Assembly (NCBI RefSeq): GCF_000807925.1
Contig: NZ_JRVC01000022.1
Coordinates: forward strand, 62,001-126,000
Length of the DNA: 64,000 nt
Origin: Novosphingobium subterraneum
GTDB taxonomy: Bacteria; Pseudomonadota; Alphaproteobacteria; Sphingomonadales; Sphingomonadaceae
Direction: 5' to 3'
Part shown: positions 56,472 to 64,000 of the stretch, piece after piece
Position numbering within the stretch: the stretch's first letter is position 1
How the letters are laid out: every line of letters begins with the position of its first letter
Notes under the pieces: generated by a model
Told to the model about the DNA's origin: nothing
Databases searched by the model: none
Seen by the model: the letters and a program-made list of their open reading frames with translations, nothing else
Made by a program: the position numbers and the translations under genes

Positions 56472-57467
56472 CTAGCGGGACTCGAAGCGGCTGAGGCCCG
56501 CCCCAAGTGTGTTCGCCCCGAGCGCCAGCTTGTCGCCCGACCAGTCCGCGACGAAGGCAGACGAACGACTCACCCCCGGCGCGAACCGCGCATCATTTCC
56601 AACAATGGCGAGGCCGGTCGCAGGGTGTGCCTTGCCCTCGGCGGCGATGGCGATGAAGGCGCTGTAGTTTTCCTTGTCGAGGCCTTGGACGAAGACATTG
56701 TCGGCAATGCTCCCGGTCGCGCCTGCGGGCAGGTCGATCATGTAATTGGTTGTTTTTCCGGCGGTATCGTCAAAGCTCGACTGCGTGACTTCGACGCGGC
56801 CGGCGCGGCTTTTCACATAGTGCCCGCCGCGCCCCGCTTCGAAGCGGCTGCGGCGGATGGTGACGCTGCCATAATCGCCGAAATAGACAGAGTGGGCGCA
56901 GGAGAGGCCGCGATCGCACCGGCCAAGACGCGAAAAGGTTGATTTTTCAATGAGAACTGCGCCGGCGGGGTCGTCGGCGGAGAGGATGCCCTGCTCGCTG
57001 TCACGGAACCATGACTGGCGCACGGTGAGGTTGCCGCGTTCCAGCCGGATGCCCGAGCCATTGGCATCGGGCACGCGGATGTTCTGGAAGATTAGGCCTT
57101 CGACCGTGGTGGAGCGTCCGCGCGCGACGATGACCGCCTTGCCCTCGCATGCCGCGCCGTCGAACACCGTCTGCCCCGGCACTTGCGCGACGAAGCCGAT
57201 GTCGCCCGCCTGCTGCACCGCGCAATCGCGATAGATGCCGGGTTCGATGCGGATCGTGCCGGTGCCTTCGCCGATGGCGTTCACCGCCTGCTGGAGCGCG
57301 GCATAGCTGCGGCCGGTCTCGACCACCGTGTATGGCGAGCGCTGGCCCTGTGCGAGCAGAGCGGTGGCCGGAATCGTTGCAATCACCGCGATCCCGAGGA
57401 GGAAGACGGCAAGGCGCTGGCCACGGTGGCGGCGCTCTCTGGAGGCGAACGGGTTCATCATGCGCAT
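56472..57467 (-). CDS. Secreted right-handed parallel beta-helix protein
   Basis: This 331-residue protein has a basic N-terminus and signal sequence (LAVFLLGIAVIATIPATALL). Its body is a run of short beta-strand repeats typical of pectate-lyase-like helices: AIGEGTGTIRIEPGIYRDC, EGLIFQNIRVPDANGSGIRL, SVTIRRSRFEAGRGGHYVKS. GGGGAA precedes ATG 57467. Polysaccharide binding or cleavage in the periplasm or outside the cell is likely, but no catalytic residues can be named. Confidence 0.8.
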   Translation of the reverse strand: MRMMNPFASRERRHRGQRLAVFLLGIAVIATIPATALLAQGQRSPYTVVETGRSYAALQQAVNAIGEGTGTIRIEPGIYRDCAVQQAGDIGFVAQVPGQTVFDGAACEGKAVIVARGRSTTVEGLIFQNIRVPDANGSGIRLERGNLTVRQSWFRDSEQGILSADDPAGAVLIEKSTFSRLGRCDRGLSCAHSVYFGDYGSVTIRRSRFEAGRGGHYVKSRAGRVEVTQSSFDDTAGKTTNYMIDLPAGATGSIADNVFVQGLDKENYSAFIAIAAEGKAHPATGLAIVGNDARFAPGVSRSSAFVADWSGDKLALGANTLGAGLSRFESR

Positions 57468-57565
57468 ATCTGTTCCCCGGCGATTTCGAATGCCGGGGTA
57501 GCGCGGAATGATTGACAGGCCCTTGCGTTCCCGCAGGAACCGGGGACCTGCCCGAAGTTACAGGA

Positions 57566-57871
57566 TCAATCCTTCCTGCCCCAGCGCCACTTCCAACCGC
57601 CGCGCGTGCGCCTGGCGGAGACCGAGAACACGATTGCCGTGGCGACGATGAAAAGTGCGAAGCCCAGCGTGCGCAATCGGCCGTCGCCACTGTCATCCAG
57701 CAGCTTCACCAGCGGCAGCAGAGCGATATAGCCACCGATCAGGGCCCAGCCCTGCCAACGCAGCGGCAAGCCCGCGCCATAGCCAAAGCGCTTGGGCGCG
57801 AACCATGCGCCGTCGTCGGTGGCGGGCGGTTGGGACTTAGGCGGCCGGGTGGTGTAGCGGGCATCAACCAT
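57566..57871 (-). CDS. Hypothetical two-helix membrane protein downstream of the SPFH gene
   Basis: This 101-residue protein has two membrane helices (WALIGGYIALLPLVKLL and TLGFALFIVATAIVFSV) and a basic, Trp-rich C-terminus (GGWKWRWGRKD). Its start overlaps the end of the ribbon-helix-helix gene by eight bases, making it the third gene of a compact operon led by an SPFH protein. No family was recognised. Confidence 0.7.
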   Translation of the reverse strand: MVDARYTTRPPKSQPPATDDGAWFAPKRFGYGAGLPLRWQGWALIGGYIALLPLVKLLDDSGDGRLRTLGFALFIVATAIVFSVSARRTRGGWKWRWGRKD

Positions 57872-58082
57872 CGCTGTTCTCCGTGTCGATTTTCGGCGGC
57901 CGCCCGCGCTTGACCGGTTCGGCCGCGGCGAGCTTCACGCCGCGCCGGGTCAGGGCCTCGCGCAGCAGCACTTCGATCTGGGCATTGGCCGAGCGCAAGT
58001 CGGCCGAGGCCGTGCGCTCGATCGCGGCGAAGAGCGCCGGATCGATGCGCAACGGAAAGGCCTTCTTTGGACTCGGCGCCAT
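57864..58082 (-). CDS. Ribbon-helix-helix DNA-binding protein (Arc/HicB-like)
   Basis: This 72-residue protein shows the ribbon-helix-helix pattern: FPLRIDPALFAAIERTASAD then SANAQIEVLLREALTRRG. The C-terminal tail is basic (EPVKRGRPPKID), with an AT-hook-like RGRP. It sits 10 bp after the SPFH gene and overlaps the next gene by eight bases. Autoregulation of this operon is a reasonable inference. I prefer ATG 58082; an upstream extension overlaps the SPFH gene. Confidence 0.8.
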   Translation of the reverse strand: MAPSPKKAFPLRIDPALFAAIERTASADLRSANAQIEVLLREALTRRGVKLAAAEPVKRGRPPKIDTENSDG

Positions 58083-58092
58083 CCCGAACGCC

Positions 58093-59001
58093 TTACTGGT
58101 AGAGCGTGCCGGTGTTGACGACCGGCTGGGTATCGCGCTCGCCACAGAGCACGACCATCAGGTTCGAGACCATCGCTGCGCGGCGTTCGTCGTCCAGCTC
58201 GACCACGTTCTTTTCCGAAAGCTGGGTCAGCGCCATTTCCACCATCGACACGGCGCCTTCGACCAGCTTCTTGCGCGCCGAGATTACCGCTTCGGCCTGC
58301 TGGCGACGAAGCATGGCTCCTGCAATTTCAGGTGCATAGGCAAGGTGGGTAAGACCGCATTCGTCAACCGTGATGCCTGCAAGCACCAGTCGCGCGTTGA
58401 GTTCGGTGCGCAGTTCGGCGTTGATCTGATCGTGATGGCCGCGCAGCGTGACTTCGTGGTGCTCGATATCGTCATACGGGTAGCGCGAGCCGATCGAGCG
58501 CACGGCGCTTTCGATCTGGACAAAGACGAAGGCCTTGTAGTCATCGACGTCGAACAGGGCCTGCGCAGTATCGGATACGCGCCAGACGACGTTTGCGGCA
58601 ATCTCGATCGGATTGCCGCGCAGGTCGTTGACCTTGAGCTTTTCCGAGACGACGTTGTTGGCGCGTACCGAGATCTTGGTCTTGGTCATCCACGGCCAGA
58701 CCCAGCGCAGCCCGTGGTTGCGGTCCGTGCCACGATAGGAACCGAACAGGTTGATCGCGGCGGCCTGATTGGGCTGGATCATGTAGAAGCCCGAGGCCAT
58801 GAACACGATGGCGACCGGCAGCGCGGCAATCGTCGCAATGAAGCCGGGCACGGCATCTTCCGACGGATTGCCGCTGGCAAACCCGAGGACCCGTGCAGCG
58901 GTGAGGATCACCAGCACGACCATGAGGATCAACATGAGATAGCCGCTGATCGACCAGGCCCCGGTTTCGGTGCTGGCGGAATGCGTCTTCGACTCGGACA
59001 T
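58093..59001 (-). CDS. SPFH/band-7 domain membrane protein
   Basis: This 302-residue protein has two N-terminal membrane helices (YLMLILMVVLVILTAARVLG and FIATIAALPVAIVFMASGFY). A stomatin/prohibitin-type SPFH domain follows: YMIQPNQAAAINLFGSYRGT, EIAANVVWRVSDTAQALF and AGITVDECGLTHLAYAPEIA. The C-terminus is coiled-coil-like. SPFH proteins organise membrane microdomains and regulate membrane proteases. It leads a three-gene operon with a ribbon-helix-helix regulator and a small membrane protein. Confidence 0.9.
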   Translation of the reverse strand: MSESKTHSASTETGAWSISGYLMLILMVVLVILTAARVLGFASGNPSEDAVPGFIATIAALPVAIVFMASGFYMIQPNQAAAINLFGSYRGTDRNHGLRWVWPWMTKTKISVRANNVVSEKLKVNDLRGNPIEIAANVVWRVSDTAQALFDVDDYKAFVFVQIESAVRSIGSRYPYDDIEHHEVTLRGHHDQINAELRTELNARLVLAGITVDECGLTHLAYAPEIAGAMLRRQQAEAVISARKKLVEGAVSMVEMALTQLSEKNVVELDDERRAAMVSNLMVVLCGERDTQPVVNTGTLYQ

Positions 59002-59093
59002 CGGAGATTCCCCTTAAATCTGATATCACATTAATATCAGATTCGGTTTCAGGTGCAAATGGTTTTGGATTCCTGAGGGGCGTAGCGTTGCTT

Positions 59094-59139
59094 GCCCACC
59101 CCCAACCCCTCCCGCAGGCGGGAGGGGTTGGGGGTGGGC
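59094..59139. repeat. Perfect 22-bp inverted repeat with a 2-base loop
   Basis: Arms of 22 bases made of CCCACCCCC / AACCCCTCCCGC-type sequence and the exact complement flank an AG loop, between the SPFH and RNase D-like genes. This very GC-rich palindrome resembles dispersed sphingomonad intergenic repeats. No T-run follows directly. Confidence 0.85.
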
Positions 59140-59183
59140 CGGTTTAAACACCCCCCTTGCAATCCGGACCGAATCACTCCACA

Positions 59184-59993
59184 TTAGCGGAGCGGACCGG
59201 GCCCCTCTGGCGCGGCGTTCTGGCCATACTGGCAGTTCGCTTCGTGATGTCGGACCGCATCGGGTAATGCCGATGCCATGCGGGTCCGGGTCTCTTCCCC
59301 CTCCTTTCGGACTTTGGCCTCGCAGGCTTCGGCATTCCCGATCGTAGCAATTGCTCGACTAGGGAGCTTTGACATGTCCGCGTGGCTGAAGATGTCACGC
59401 TCTGCCCAACCGGCAAGATCGAGCCGGGCCCGCATCGGCAGGAAATCGAAGCAGGCCTGCGCCATCACGGTGCGGCCCTCGCGCTCCAGACGCTCGACGA
59501 GGATCGCGTGCATGGCATGGAGGTGGCGCACGTCGGATGCGGCGTATTCCTGCTGCGCATCGGACAGCACCGGCCCACCCCAGTCGCTCGACTGCTGCTG
59601 CTTGGAGATTTCCTTTCCGAGCAATTCGCGCACCAGGTCCTTGAGGCCGTGGCGATCGGTATAAGTCCGGACCAGCTTCGAGGCGATCTTGGTGCAGAAC
59701 ACCGGTGCCGCGACCACGCCGAGGTAATGCTCGATCGCGGCAAGGTCGAAGCGGGCGAAGTGGTACAGCTTGACCCGCGAAGGATCGGCCAGGACAGCCT
59801 TCAGATTGGGCGCCGCATAGCTGCTGCCCGGTGAGAAGCGGACGAGGTGTTCGTCGCCCTGCCCGTCCGAAATCTGCACGACGCAAAGGCGATCACGCGG
59901 CGTGATCAACCCCATCGTCTCGGTATCGACGGCGACGGCACCCGGCGCAAGCACGCCTTCGGGGAGGTCTTCTTCATGGAAATAAACGGCCAT
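59184..59993 (-). CDS. RNase D-like 3'-5' exonuclease with an extra C-terminal tail
   Basis: This 269-residue protein carries the DEDD exonuclease motifs: AVDTETMGLITPRDRLCVV (Exo I), LYHFARFDLAAIEHYLG (Exo II) and YAASDVRHLHAMHAIL (Exo III). Short RNase D-like proteins of this type usually end near residue 205, at the point reading LAGWAERDIFSHA. Here about 60 extra, low-complexity residues follow, rich in Ala/Arg/Glu and unlike any domain I know. A changed stop or a local insertion could explain the tail. Confidence 0.85.
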   Translation of the reverse strand: MAVYFHEEDLPEGVLAPGAVAVDTETMGLITPRDRLCVVQISDGQGDEHLVRFSPGSSYAAPNLKAVLADPSRVKLYHFARFDLAAIEHYLGVVAAPVFCTKIASKLVRTYTDRHGLKDLVRELLGKEISKQQQSSDWGGPVLSDAQQEYAASDVRHLHAMHAILVERLEREGRTVMAQACFDFLPMRARLDLAGWAERDIFSHADMSKLPSRAIATIGNAEACEAKVRKEGEETRTRMASALPDAVRHHEANCQYGQNAAPEGPGPLR

Positions 59994-60200
59994 TCCTGTC
60001 GCTTAGGGCGTTGGGCAAGGACCCGCAAGCTTTCAGTCCCGCCCAGACAAGTGCAAGGAGGAAAAGACGTGGCCCGTCACGACCGCCAAGTTGGCGTTTG
60101 CGGCATGAAAGTATTGTATTGCGGCCATGCTCCCAGATGGGAGCGCACCACACGCGGTGAATCGCGCAAGGAACGCTCACGCAATTACGGAGCGAGAGCC

Positions 60201-61124
60201 GTGGCACTGGACGCCAAGACCCTGACCCATCTAGAACGCCTTGAATCCGAGGCGATCCACATCATGCGCGAGGTCGTCGCCGAGGCGACCAATCCCGTCA
60301 TGCTCTACTCCGTCGGCAAGGACAGCGCGGTCATGCTGCACCTTGCCCGCAAGGCGTTCTATCCCTCGCCGCCGCCGTTCCCGCTGCTGCATGTCGATAC
60401 CACCTGGAAGTTCCAGGACATGTATGCCCTGCGCAACAAGATGGCGGTCGAGAGCGGCATGGAACTGCTCATCTACCAGAATCCCGAAGCTGCCGAGAAG
60501 GGCATCAATCCGTTCGATCACGGCGCGCTCCACACCGACATGTGGAAGACGGAAGGGTTGAAGCAGGCGCTCGACAAGTACGGCTTTGACGCAGCCTTCG
60601 GCGGCGCACGGCGTGACGAGGAAAAGAGCCGCGCCAAGGAGCGCATCTTCTCCTTCCGTACTGCCAGCCACGGCTGGGACCCGAAAAACCAGCGCCCCGA
60701 ATTGTGGAACCTCTACAACGCCCGCAAGAACAAGGGCGAGAGCATTCGCGTGTTCCCGATCTCGAACTGGACCGAGCTCGATATCTGGCAGTACATCCAC
60801 CTCAACGACGTGCCGATCGTCCCGCTCTACTTTGCCGACGAGCGTCCGACTTATGAGTGGGAAGGCCAGTTGTTCATGGCCGACGACATTCCCCGTCTGG
60901 AAAAGGTGCTGGGCTATCGCCCCGAAATCACCATGAAGTCGGTCCGCTTCCGCACCCTGGGCTGCTTCCCGCTGACCGGCGCGGTGGAGAGCACCGCCAA
61001 GACGCTGCCTGAAGTGATCCAGGAAACCCTGCTCACCACCACCAGCGAACGTCAGGGTCGCGTGATCGACAAGGATGCCGGTGGCGCCGGCATGGAAGTG
61101 AAGAAGCAGCAGGGGTATTTCTGA
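60201..61124 (+). CDS. cysD: Sulfate adenylyltransferase subunit 2
   Basis: CysD forms APS from sulfate and ATP together with the GTPase CysN. The 307-residue protein opens LDAKTLTHLERLESEAIHIM and has the PP-loop motif YSVGKDSAVML, HVDTTWKFQDMY and the C-terminal FRTLGCFPLTGAVES. GTG 60201 follows GGAG by eight bases and matches the E. coli CysD start. The frame is open upstream but unlike CysD. The stop overlaps the cysNC start (TGATG). Confidence 0.95.
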   Translation: MALDAKTLTHLERLESEAIHIMREVVAEATNPVMLYSVGKDSAVMLHLARKAFYPSPPPFPLLHVDTTWKFQDMYALRNKMAVESGMELLIYQNPEAAEKGINPFDHGALHTDMWKTEGLKQALDKYGFDAAFGGARRDEEKSRAKERIFSFRTASHGWDPKNQRPELWNLYNARKNKGESIRVFPISNWTELDIWQYIHLNDVPIVPLYFADERPTYEWEGQLFMADDIPRLEKVLGYRPEITMKSVRFRTLGCFPLTGAVESTAKTLPEVIQETLLTTTSERQGRVIDKDAGGAGMEVKKQQGYF

Positions 61125-63046
61125 TGAGCACGCAGGACGTTATCTATCAGACCGACGCCCTCATCGCCGAGGACATCAACGCCTATCTGGACCAGCATCA
61201 GCACAAGACCATGCTGCGCTTCATCACCTGCGGGTCGGTGGACGATGGCAAGTCCACCCTGATCGGGCGCCTGCTCTATGATTCGAAGATGATCTTCGAG
61301 GACCAGCTGGCCGCACTCGAGAACGATTCGAAGAAGGTCGGCACGCAAGGTCAGGAAATCGACTTCGCGCTGCTCGTCGACGGTCTCGCTGCCGAGCGCG
61401 AGCAGGGCATCACCATCGACGTTGCCTATCGCTTCTTCAACACCGAGAAGCGCAAGTTCATCGTCGCCGATTGCCCCGGCCATGAACAGTACACCCGCAA
61501 CATGATCACCGGCGCATCCACCGCCGACCTTGCCGTGATCCTGATCGATGCGCGCAAGGGCGTGCTGGTGCAGACGCGCCGCCATTCCTACCTGTGCCAC
61601 CTGATCGGCATCCGCAATATCGTTCTGGCCGTGAACAAGATGGATCTGGTTGACTACGACCAGCAAGTGTTCGACGCCATCGTCAAAGAATATGCGGAAT
61701 TCGCCAAGTCCATCGGGATCGAGAGCTTCACCGCGATGCCGATCTCCGGCTTCAAGGGCGACAACATCACGACGCGCTCGGCCAATACGCCCTGGTATCA
61801 GGGCCCCACGCTGGTCGATCACCTTGAAACCGTGGAAGTTCTTTCCTCGGTCGATGCCGACAAGCCCTTCCGCATGCCGGTGCAGTGGGTCAACCGCCCC
61901 AACCTCGATTTCCGCGGCTTCTCCGGCTTGATCGCCACTGGTTCGGTCAGGCCGGGCGATGAAATCCGCGTCCTTCCGTCCGGCAAGACCAGCAAGGTCA
62001 CGCGCGTCGTCACGCTGGATGGGGACCTCGAACAGGGCGTTGCAGGCCAGTCGGTCACACTGTGCCTGGCCGACGAGGTCGACTGCTCGCGCGGCGACGT
62101 GATCAGCCTTGCCGACAATCCGCCTCAGGCCGCCGACCAGTTCGAAGCGACGCTCGTCTGGCTCAACGACGAAGCCATGCTGCCGGGTCGCGCCTACTGG
62201 CTCAAGCTCGCCACGCAGACCGTCTCGGTCACGGTGCAGCAGCCGAAATACGTCGTGAACGTCAACACGATGGAGCATCTTGCGGCCAAGACGCTCGAGC
62301 TCAACGCAATTGGCGTGGCCGAGATCGCCACCGACAAGCCGATCGTTTTCGAGGCCTACAACGATGGCCGCACGCTCGGCGGCTTCGTGCTGATCGACAA
62401 GATGAGCAATGCCACCGTCGCTGCCGGCATGCTCAACTTCAGCCTGCGCCGGGCCCAGAACGTGCACTGGCAGGCATTGGACGTGAGCCGCGAGGCCCAC
62501 GCCACGCTCAAGAACCAGAGCCCCAAGGTGCTGTGGTTCACCGGCCTTTCCGGTTCCGGCAAATCCACCATCGCCAACATGGTCGAAAAGCGCCTGCACG
62601 CGCTCGGCAAGCACACCTTCCTGCTCGATGGCGACAACGTGCGCCACGGGCTGAACAAGGACCTGGGCTTCACCGAGGCCGACCGCATCGAGAACATCCG
62701 TCGCGTCGGCGAAGTCGCCCGCCTGATGACCGACGCCGGCCTGATCGTGCTCACCGCTTTCATCAGCCCGTTCCGGGCCGAGCGCGAAATGGTCCGCAGT
62801 CTGATGGCCGACGGCGAGTTCGTCGAAATCTTCGTCGACACGCCACTCGAAGTGGCAGAAGCCCGTGACGTGAAGGGCCTCTACAAGAAGGCGCGTTCCG
62901 GCCAGCTCAAGAACTTCACCGGGATCGACAGCCCCTACGAAGCGCCTGAGGCTCCCGACTTCCGCGTGGATACGACCGCCGAGTCGCCCGAAGATGCCGC
63001 CGAACGCATCGTGAATGCGCTTCTCGGGTGGGCCCCGACCATTTAA
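61124..63046 (+). CDS. cysNC: Bifunctional sulfate adenylyltransferase subunit 1 / adenylylsulfate kinase
   Basis: This 640-residue fusion has a CysN GTPase at residues about 25-450 (P-loop GSVDDGKSTLIGRLLYDSK, DCPGHEQYTRNM, NKMD). A CysC APS kinase follows from about residue 465 (P-loop FTGLSGSGKSTIANMVEK, then LDGDNVRHGLNKDLGF and the FISPFRAERE region). It makes APS and then PAPS. It is translationally coupled to cysD and followed by a DUF2061 gene 32 bp downstream. Confidence 0.96.
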   Translation: MSTQDVIYQTDALIAEDINAYLDQHQHKTMLRFITCGSVDDGKSTLIGRLLYDSKMIFEDQLAALENDSKKVGTQGQEIDFALLVDGLAAEREQGITIDVAYRFFNTEKRKFIVADCPGHEQYTRNMITGASTADLAVILIDARKGVLVQTRRHSYLCHLIGIRNIVLAVNKMDLVDYDQQVFDAIVKEYAEFAKSIGIESFTAMPISGFKGDNITTRSANTPWYQGPTLVDHLETVEVLSSVDADKPFRMPVQWVNRPNLDFRGFSGLIATGSVRPGDEIRVLPSGKTSKVTRVVTLDGDLEQGVAGQSVTLCLADEVDCSRGDVISLADNPPQAADQFEATLVWLNDEAMLPGRAYWLKLATQTVSVTVQQPKYVVNVNTMEHLAAKTLELNAIGVAEIATDKPIVFEAYNDGRTLGGFVLIDKMSNATVAAGMLNFSLRRAQNVHWQALDVSREAHATLKNQSPKVLWFTGLSGSGKSTIANMVEKRLHALGKHTFLLDGDNVRHGLNKDLGFTEADRIENIRRVGEVARLMTDAGLIVLTAFISPFRAEREMVRSLMADGEFVEIFVDTPLEVAEARDVKGLYKKARSGQLKNFTGIDSPYEAPEAPDFRVDTTAESPEDAAERIVNALLGWAPTI

Positions 63047-63078
63047 GCAATCGTCTCTGGCCGGGAGGGAAACCGCCA

Positions 63079-63351
63079 ATGATTCTGTTTCATGGACACG
63101 AGGCGCACGCCCGTTCGATCGTCAAGGCGATCAGCTGGCGTACCTTGGGCAGTATCGATACGTTTTTGCTCGGCTGGCTGTTCACCGGCAGCATGAAGGC
63201 TGCCGGGGCCATTGCCGGCACCGAAGTGATTACCAAGATTGGACTCTATTACTTCCACGAGCGCGTGTGGAGTTCGATCCACTGGGGCACTCAGCGTCCC
63301 CCGGTGGAAGAGGAGGACGCTGCAATCAGCGCCGAGGCAGGCTTGGTCTGA
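63079..63351 (+). CDS. DUF2061 small membrane protein linked to cysDNC
   Basis: This 90-residue protein matches DUF2061: HARSIVKAISWRTLGSIDTF, LLGWLFTGSMKAAGAIAG and EVITKIGLYYFHERVWSSI, with two membrane helices. GGGAGGGA precedes the ATG at 63079. It is last in the cysD-cysNC operon by spacing and strand. A role in sulfate or sulfur metabolism is suggested only by this linkage. Confidence 0.88.
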   Translation: MILFHGHEAHARSIVKAISWRTLGSIDTFLLGWLFTGSMKAAGAIAGTEVITKIGLYYFHERVWSSIHWGTQRPPVEEEDAAISAEAGLV

Positions 63352-63355
63352 CCCC

Positions 63356-64000
63356 TCAGACCCGGCCGATGCTGCTGTAGGCAAAGCCTGCAGCACGCGC
63401 CTCGGTCGGGTCATAGACATTACGCAGATCCACCAGCACCGGCGCGTTCATAAGGCTCTTCACCCGCGCAAAATCCAGCGCGCGGAACGCATCCCATTCG
63501 GTGACAAGGGCAACCGCGTCGGCCCCTGCAACGGCTGCATATGTAGATGCCGCCATGGTCACCTCAGGCAGGATCTCTACTGCGGCGTCCATGCCTTCCG
63601 GATCGTAGGCCACAACTTCGGCCCCCGCATCCAGCAACGTCTGCACGATCGCGATCGAGGGTGCATCGCGCATGTCGTCGGTGTTCGGCTTGAACGTCAG
63701 GCCCAGCAGCGCCACGCGCTTTCCGCGGGCGTCGCCGCCCAGCGCCTCGATCACCTTGCGACCCATTGCGCGCTTGCGGCTGTCGTTCACCTTGACCACT
63801 GCTTCGACCAACCGCACCGGGCTGTTGTAATCCTCCGCGGTCTTGAGCAGCGCCAGAGTGTCTTTGGGGAAGCACGACCCGCCATAGCCCGGCCCCGCAT
63901 GCAGGAATTTCGACCCGATGCGATTGTCGAGGCCGATACCCCGCGCCACGTCCTGCACATCGCCGCCGACCTTTTCGCACAGGTCTGCCATCTCGTTGAT
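63356..64000 (-). CDS. UDP-glucose 6-dehydrogenase, C-terminal part (5-prime end beyond window)
   Basis: An open frame of 215 codons runs off the right edge, so the N-terminal NAD-binding half is missing. The visible part has the catalytic Cys in GPGYGGSCFPKDTLALL, the Asn/Lys region PVRLVEAVVKVND, and the C-terminal LLGLTFKPNTDDMRDAPSI and VLVDLRNVYDP. It oxidises UDP-glucose to UDP-glucuronate for exopolysaccharide synthesis. The 5-base gap to the convergent DUF2061 gene leaves no room for a terminator. Confidence 0.94.
   Translation of the reverse strand: MNEMADLCEKVGGDVQDVARGIGLDNRIGSKFLHAGPGYGGSCFPKDTLALLKTAEDYNSPVRLVEAVVKVNDSRKRAMGRKVIEALGGDARGKRVALLGLTFKPNTDDMRDAPSIAIVQTLLDAGAEVVAYDPEGMDAAVEILPEVTMAASTYAAVAGADAVALVTEWDAFRALDFARVKSLMNAPVLVDLRNVYDPTEARAAGFAYSSIGRV

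Noticed and set aside
57481..57499. TTCGAAT resembling a tRNA T-loop
   Set aside because: It is the loop of a simple CCCCGGC hairpin; no acceptor, D or anticodon arms surround it.
61052..63079. A 675-codon minus-strand open frame
   Set aside because: It is antisense to cysNC and carries no recognisable motif.

Overview
This 64 kb window is GC-rich chromosomal DNA of an alphaproteobacterium. It most likely comes from a sphingomonad, probably Novosphingobium or a close relative. That placement is inferred from gene content: a complete cytochrome bc1 operon, a fused cysNC, a sucC separated from sucD, exosortase-A-associated polysaccharide genes, a short asparaginase-domain protein, and short inverted repeats of the kind common in sphingomonads. 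No rRNA, tRNA, CRISPR array, insertion sequence or prophage was recognised. Most of the window is core chromosome.

Layout. At 1-5.5 kb a two-gene minus-strand operon encodes a TPR plus beta-barrel outer-membrane protein of the Slam (DUF560) type and a very large secreted partner that runs off the left edge. The partner has a FecR-like N-terminal domain, about five 79-residue tandem repeats and two TbpB-like beta domains. At 5.6-8 kb there are a LysR regulator and a Tat-exported GH1-like glycosidase. At 8-13 kb an autotransporter is divergent from an ECF sigma factor and a membrane-anchored putative anti-sigma protein. At 13-17.3 kb lie a short asparaginase-like protein, an acyl-CoA synthetase, lgt and a MidA/NDUFAF7-type methyltransferase. 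At 17.5-20.4 kb is petABC, ending in a clear terminator.

At 20.4-24.3 kb a LysR regulator is divergent from a CoA-transferase operon that has an unusual HAD-like lipoprotein gene between the A and B subunits, followed by a glutathione S-transferase. At 24.4-32.9 kb are a TonB-C-domain protein, etfBA, sucC, cysQ, an aldo/keto reductase, an OmpA lipoprotein and a CorC-type transporter. At 33-39.1 kb is gltBD. At 39.4-45.3 kb is an envelope-polysaccharide region: a disordered membrane protein, an exosortase-associated GT4, a small membrane peptide, an O-antigen-ligase-like protein, a MaoC hydratase and a GT2. At 45.4-51.6 kb are a PHB depolymerase, an ABC exporter, uppP, two small stress-type envelope proteins, phhA and rpmG.

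At 51.7-55.7 kb are a LolA-like protein, a repeat-rich gap with a candidate structured RNA, a lower-GC islet with an orphan HigA and two small membrane proteins, then xthA and ribA. At 55.7-59 kb are small membrane proteins, a beta-helix protein, and an SPFH/ribbon-helix-helix/membrane-protein mini-operon. At 59.2-64 kb are an RNase D-like exonuclease with an odd C-terminal tail, cysD-cysNC-DUF2061, and a truncated UDP-glucose dehydrogenase.

The genes fit an aerobic, respiring, polysaccharide-coated Gram-negative cell. Electrons from beta-oxidation (acyl-CoA synthetase, MaoC, ETF, CoA transferase) pass to the bc1 complex. GltBD and CysDNC/CysQ handle nitrogen and sulfate assimilation. Several genes (lgt, uppP, LolA-like, ABC exporter, exosortase-linked enzymes, Slam-like barrel, autotransporter) build or decorate the envelope. 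The Slam/FecR-repeat pair is the best candidate for a little-described system.
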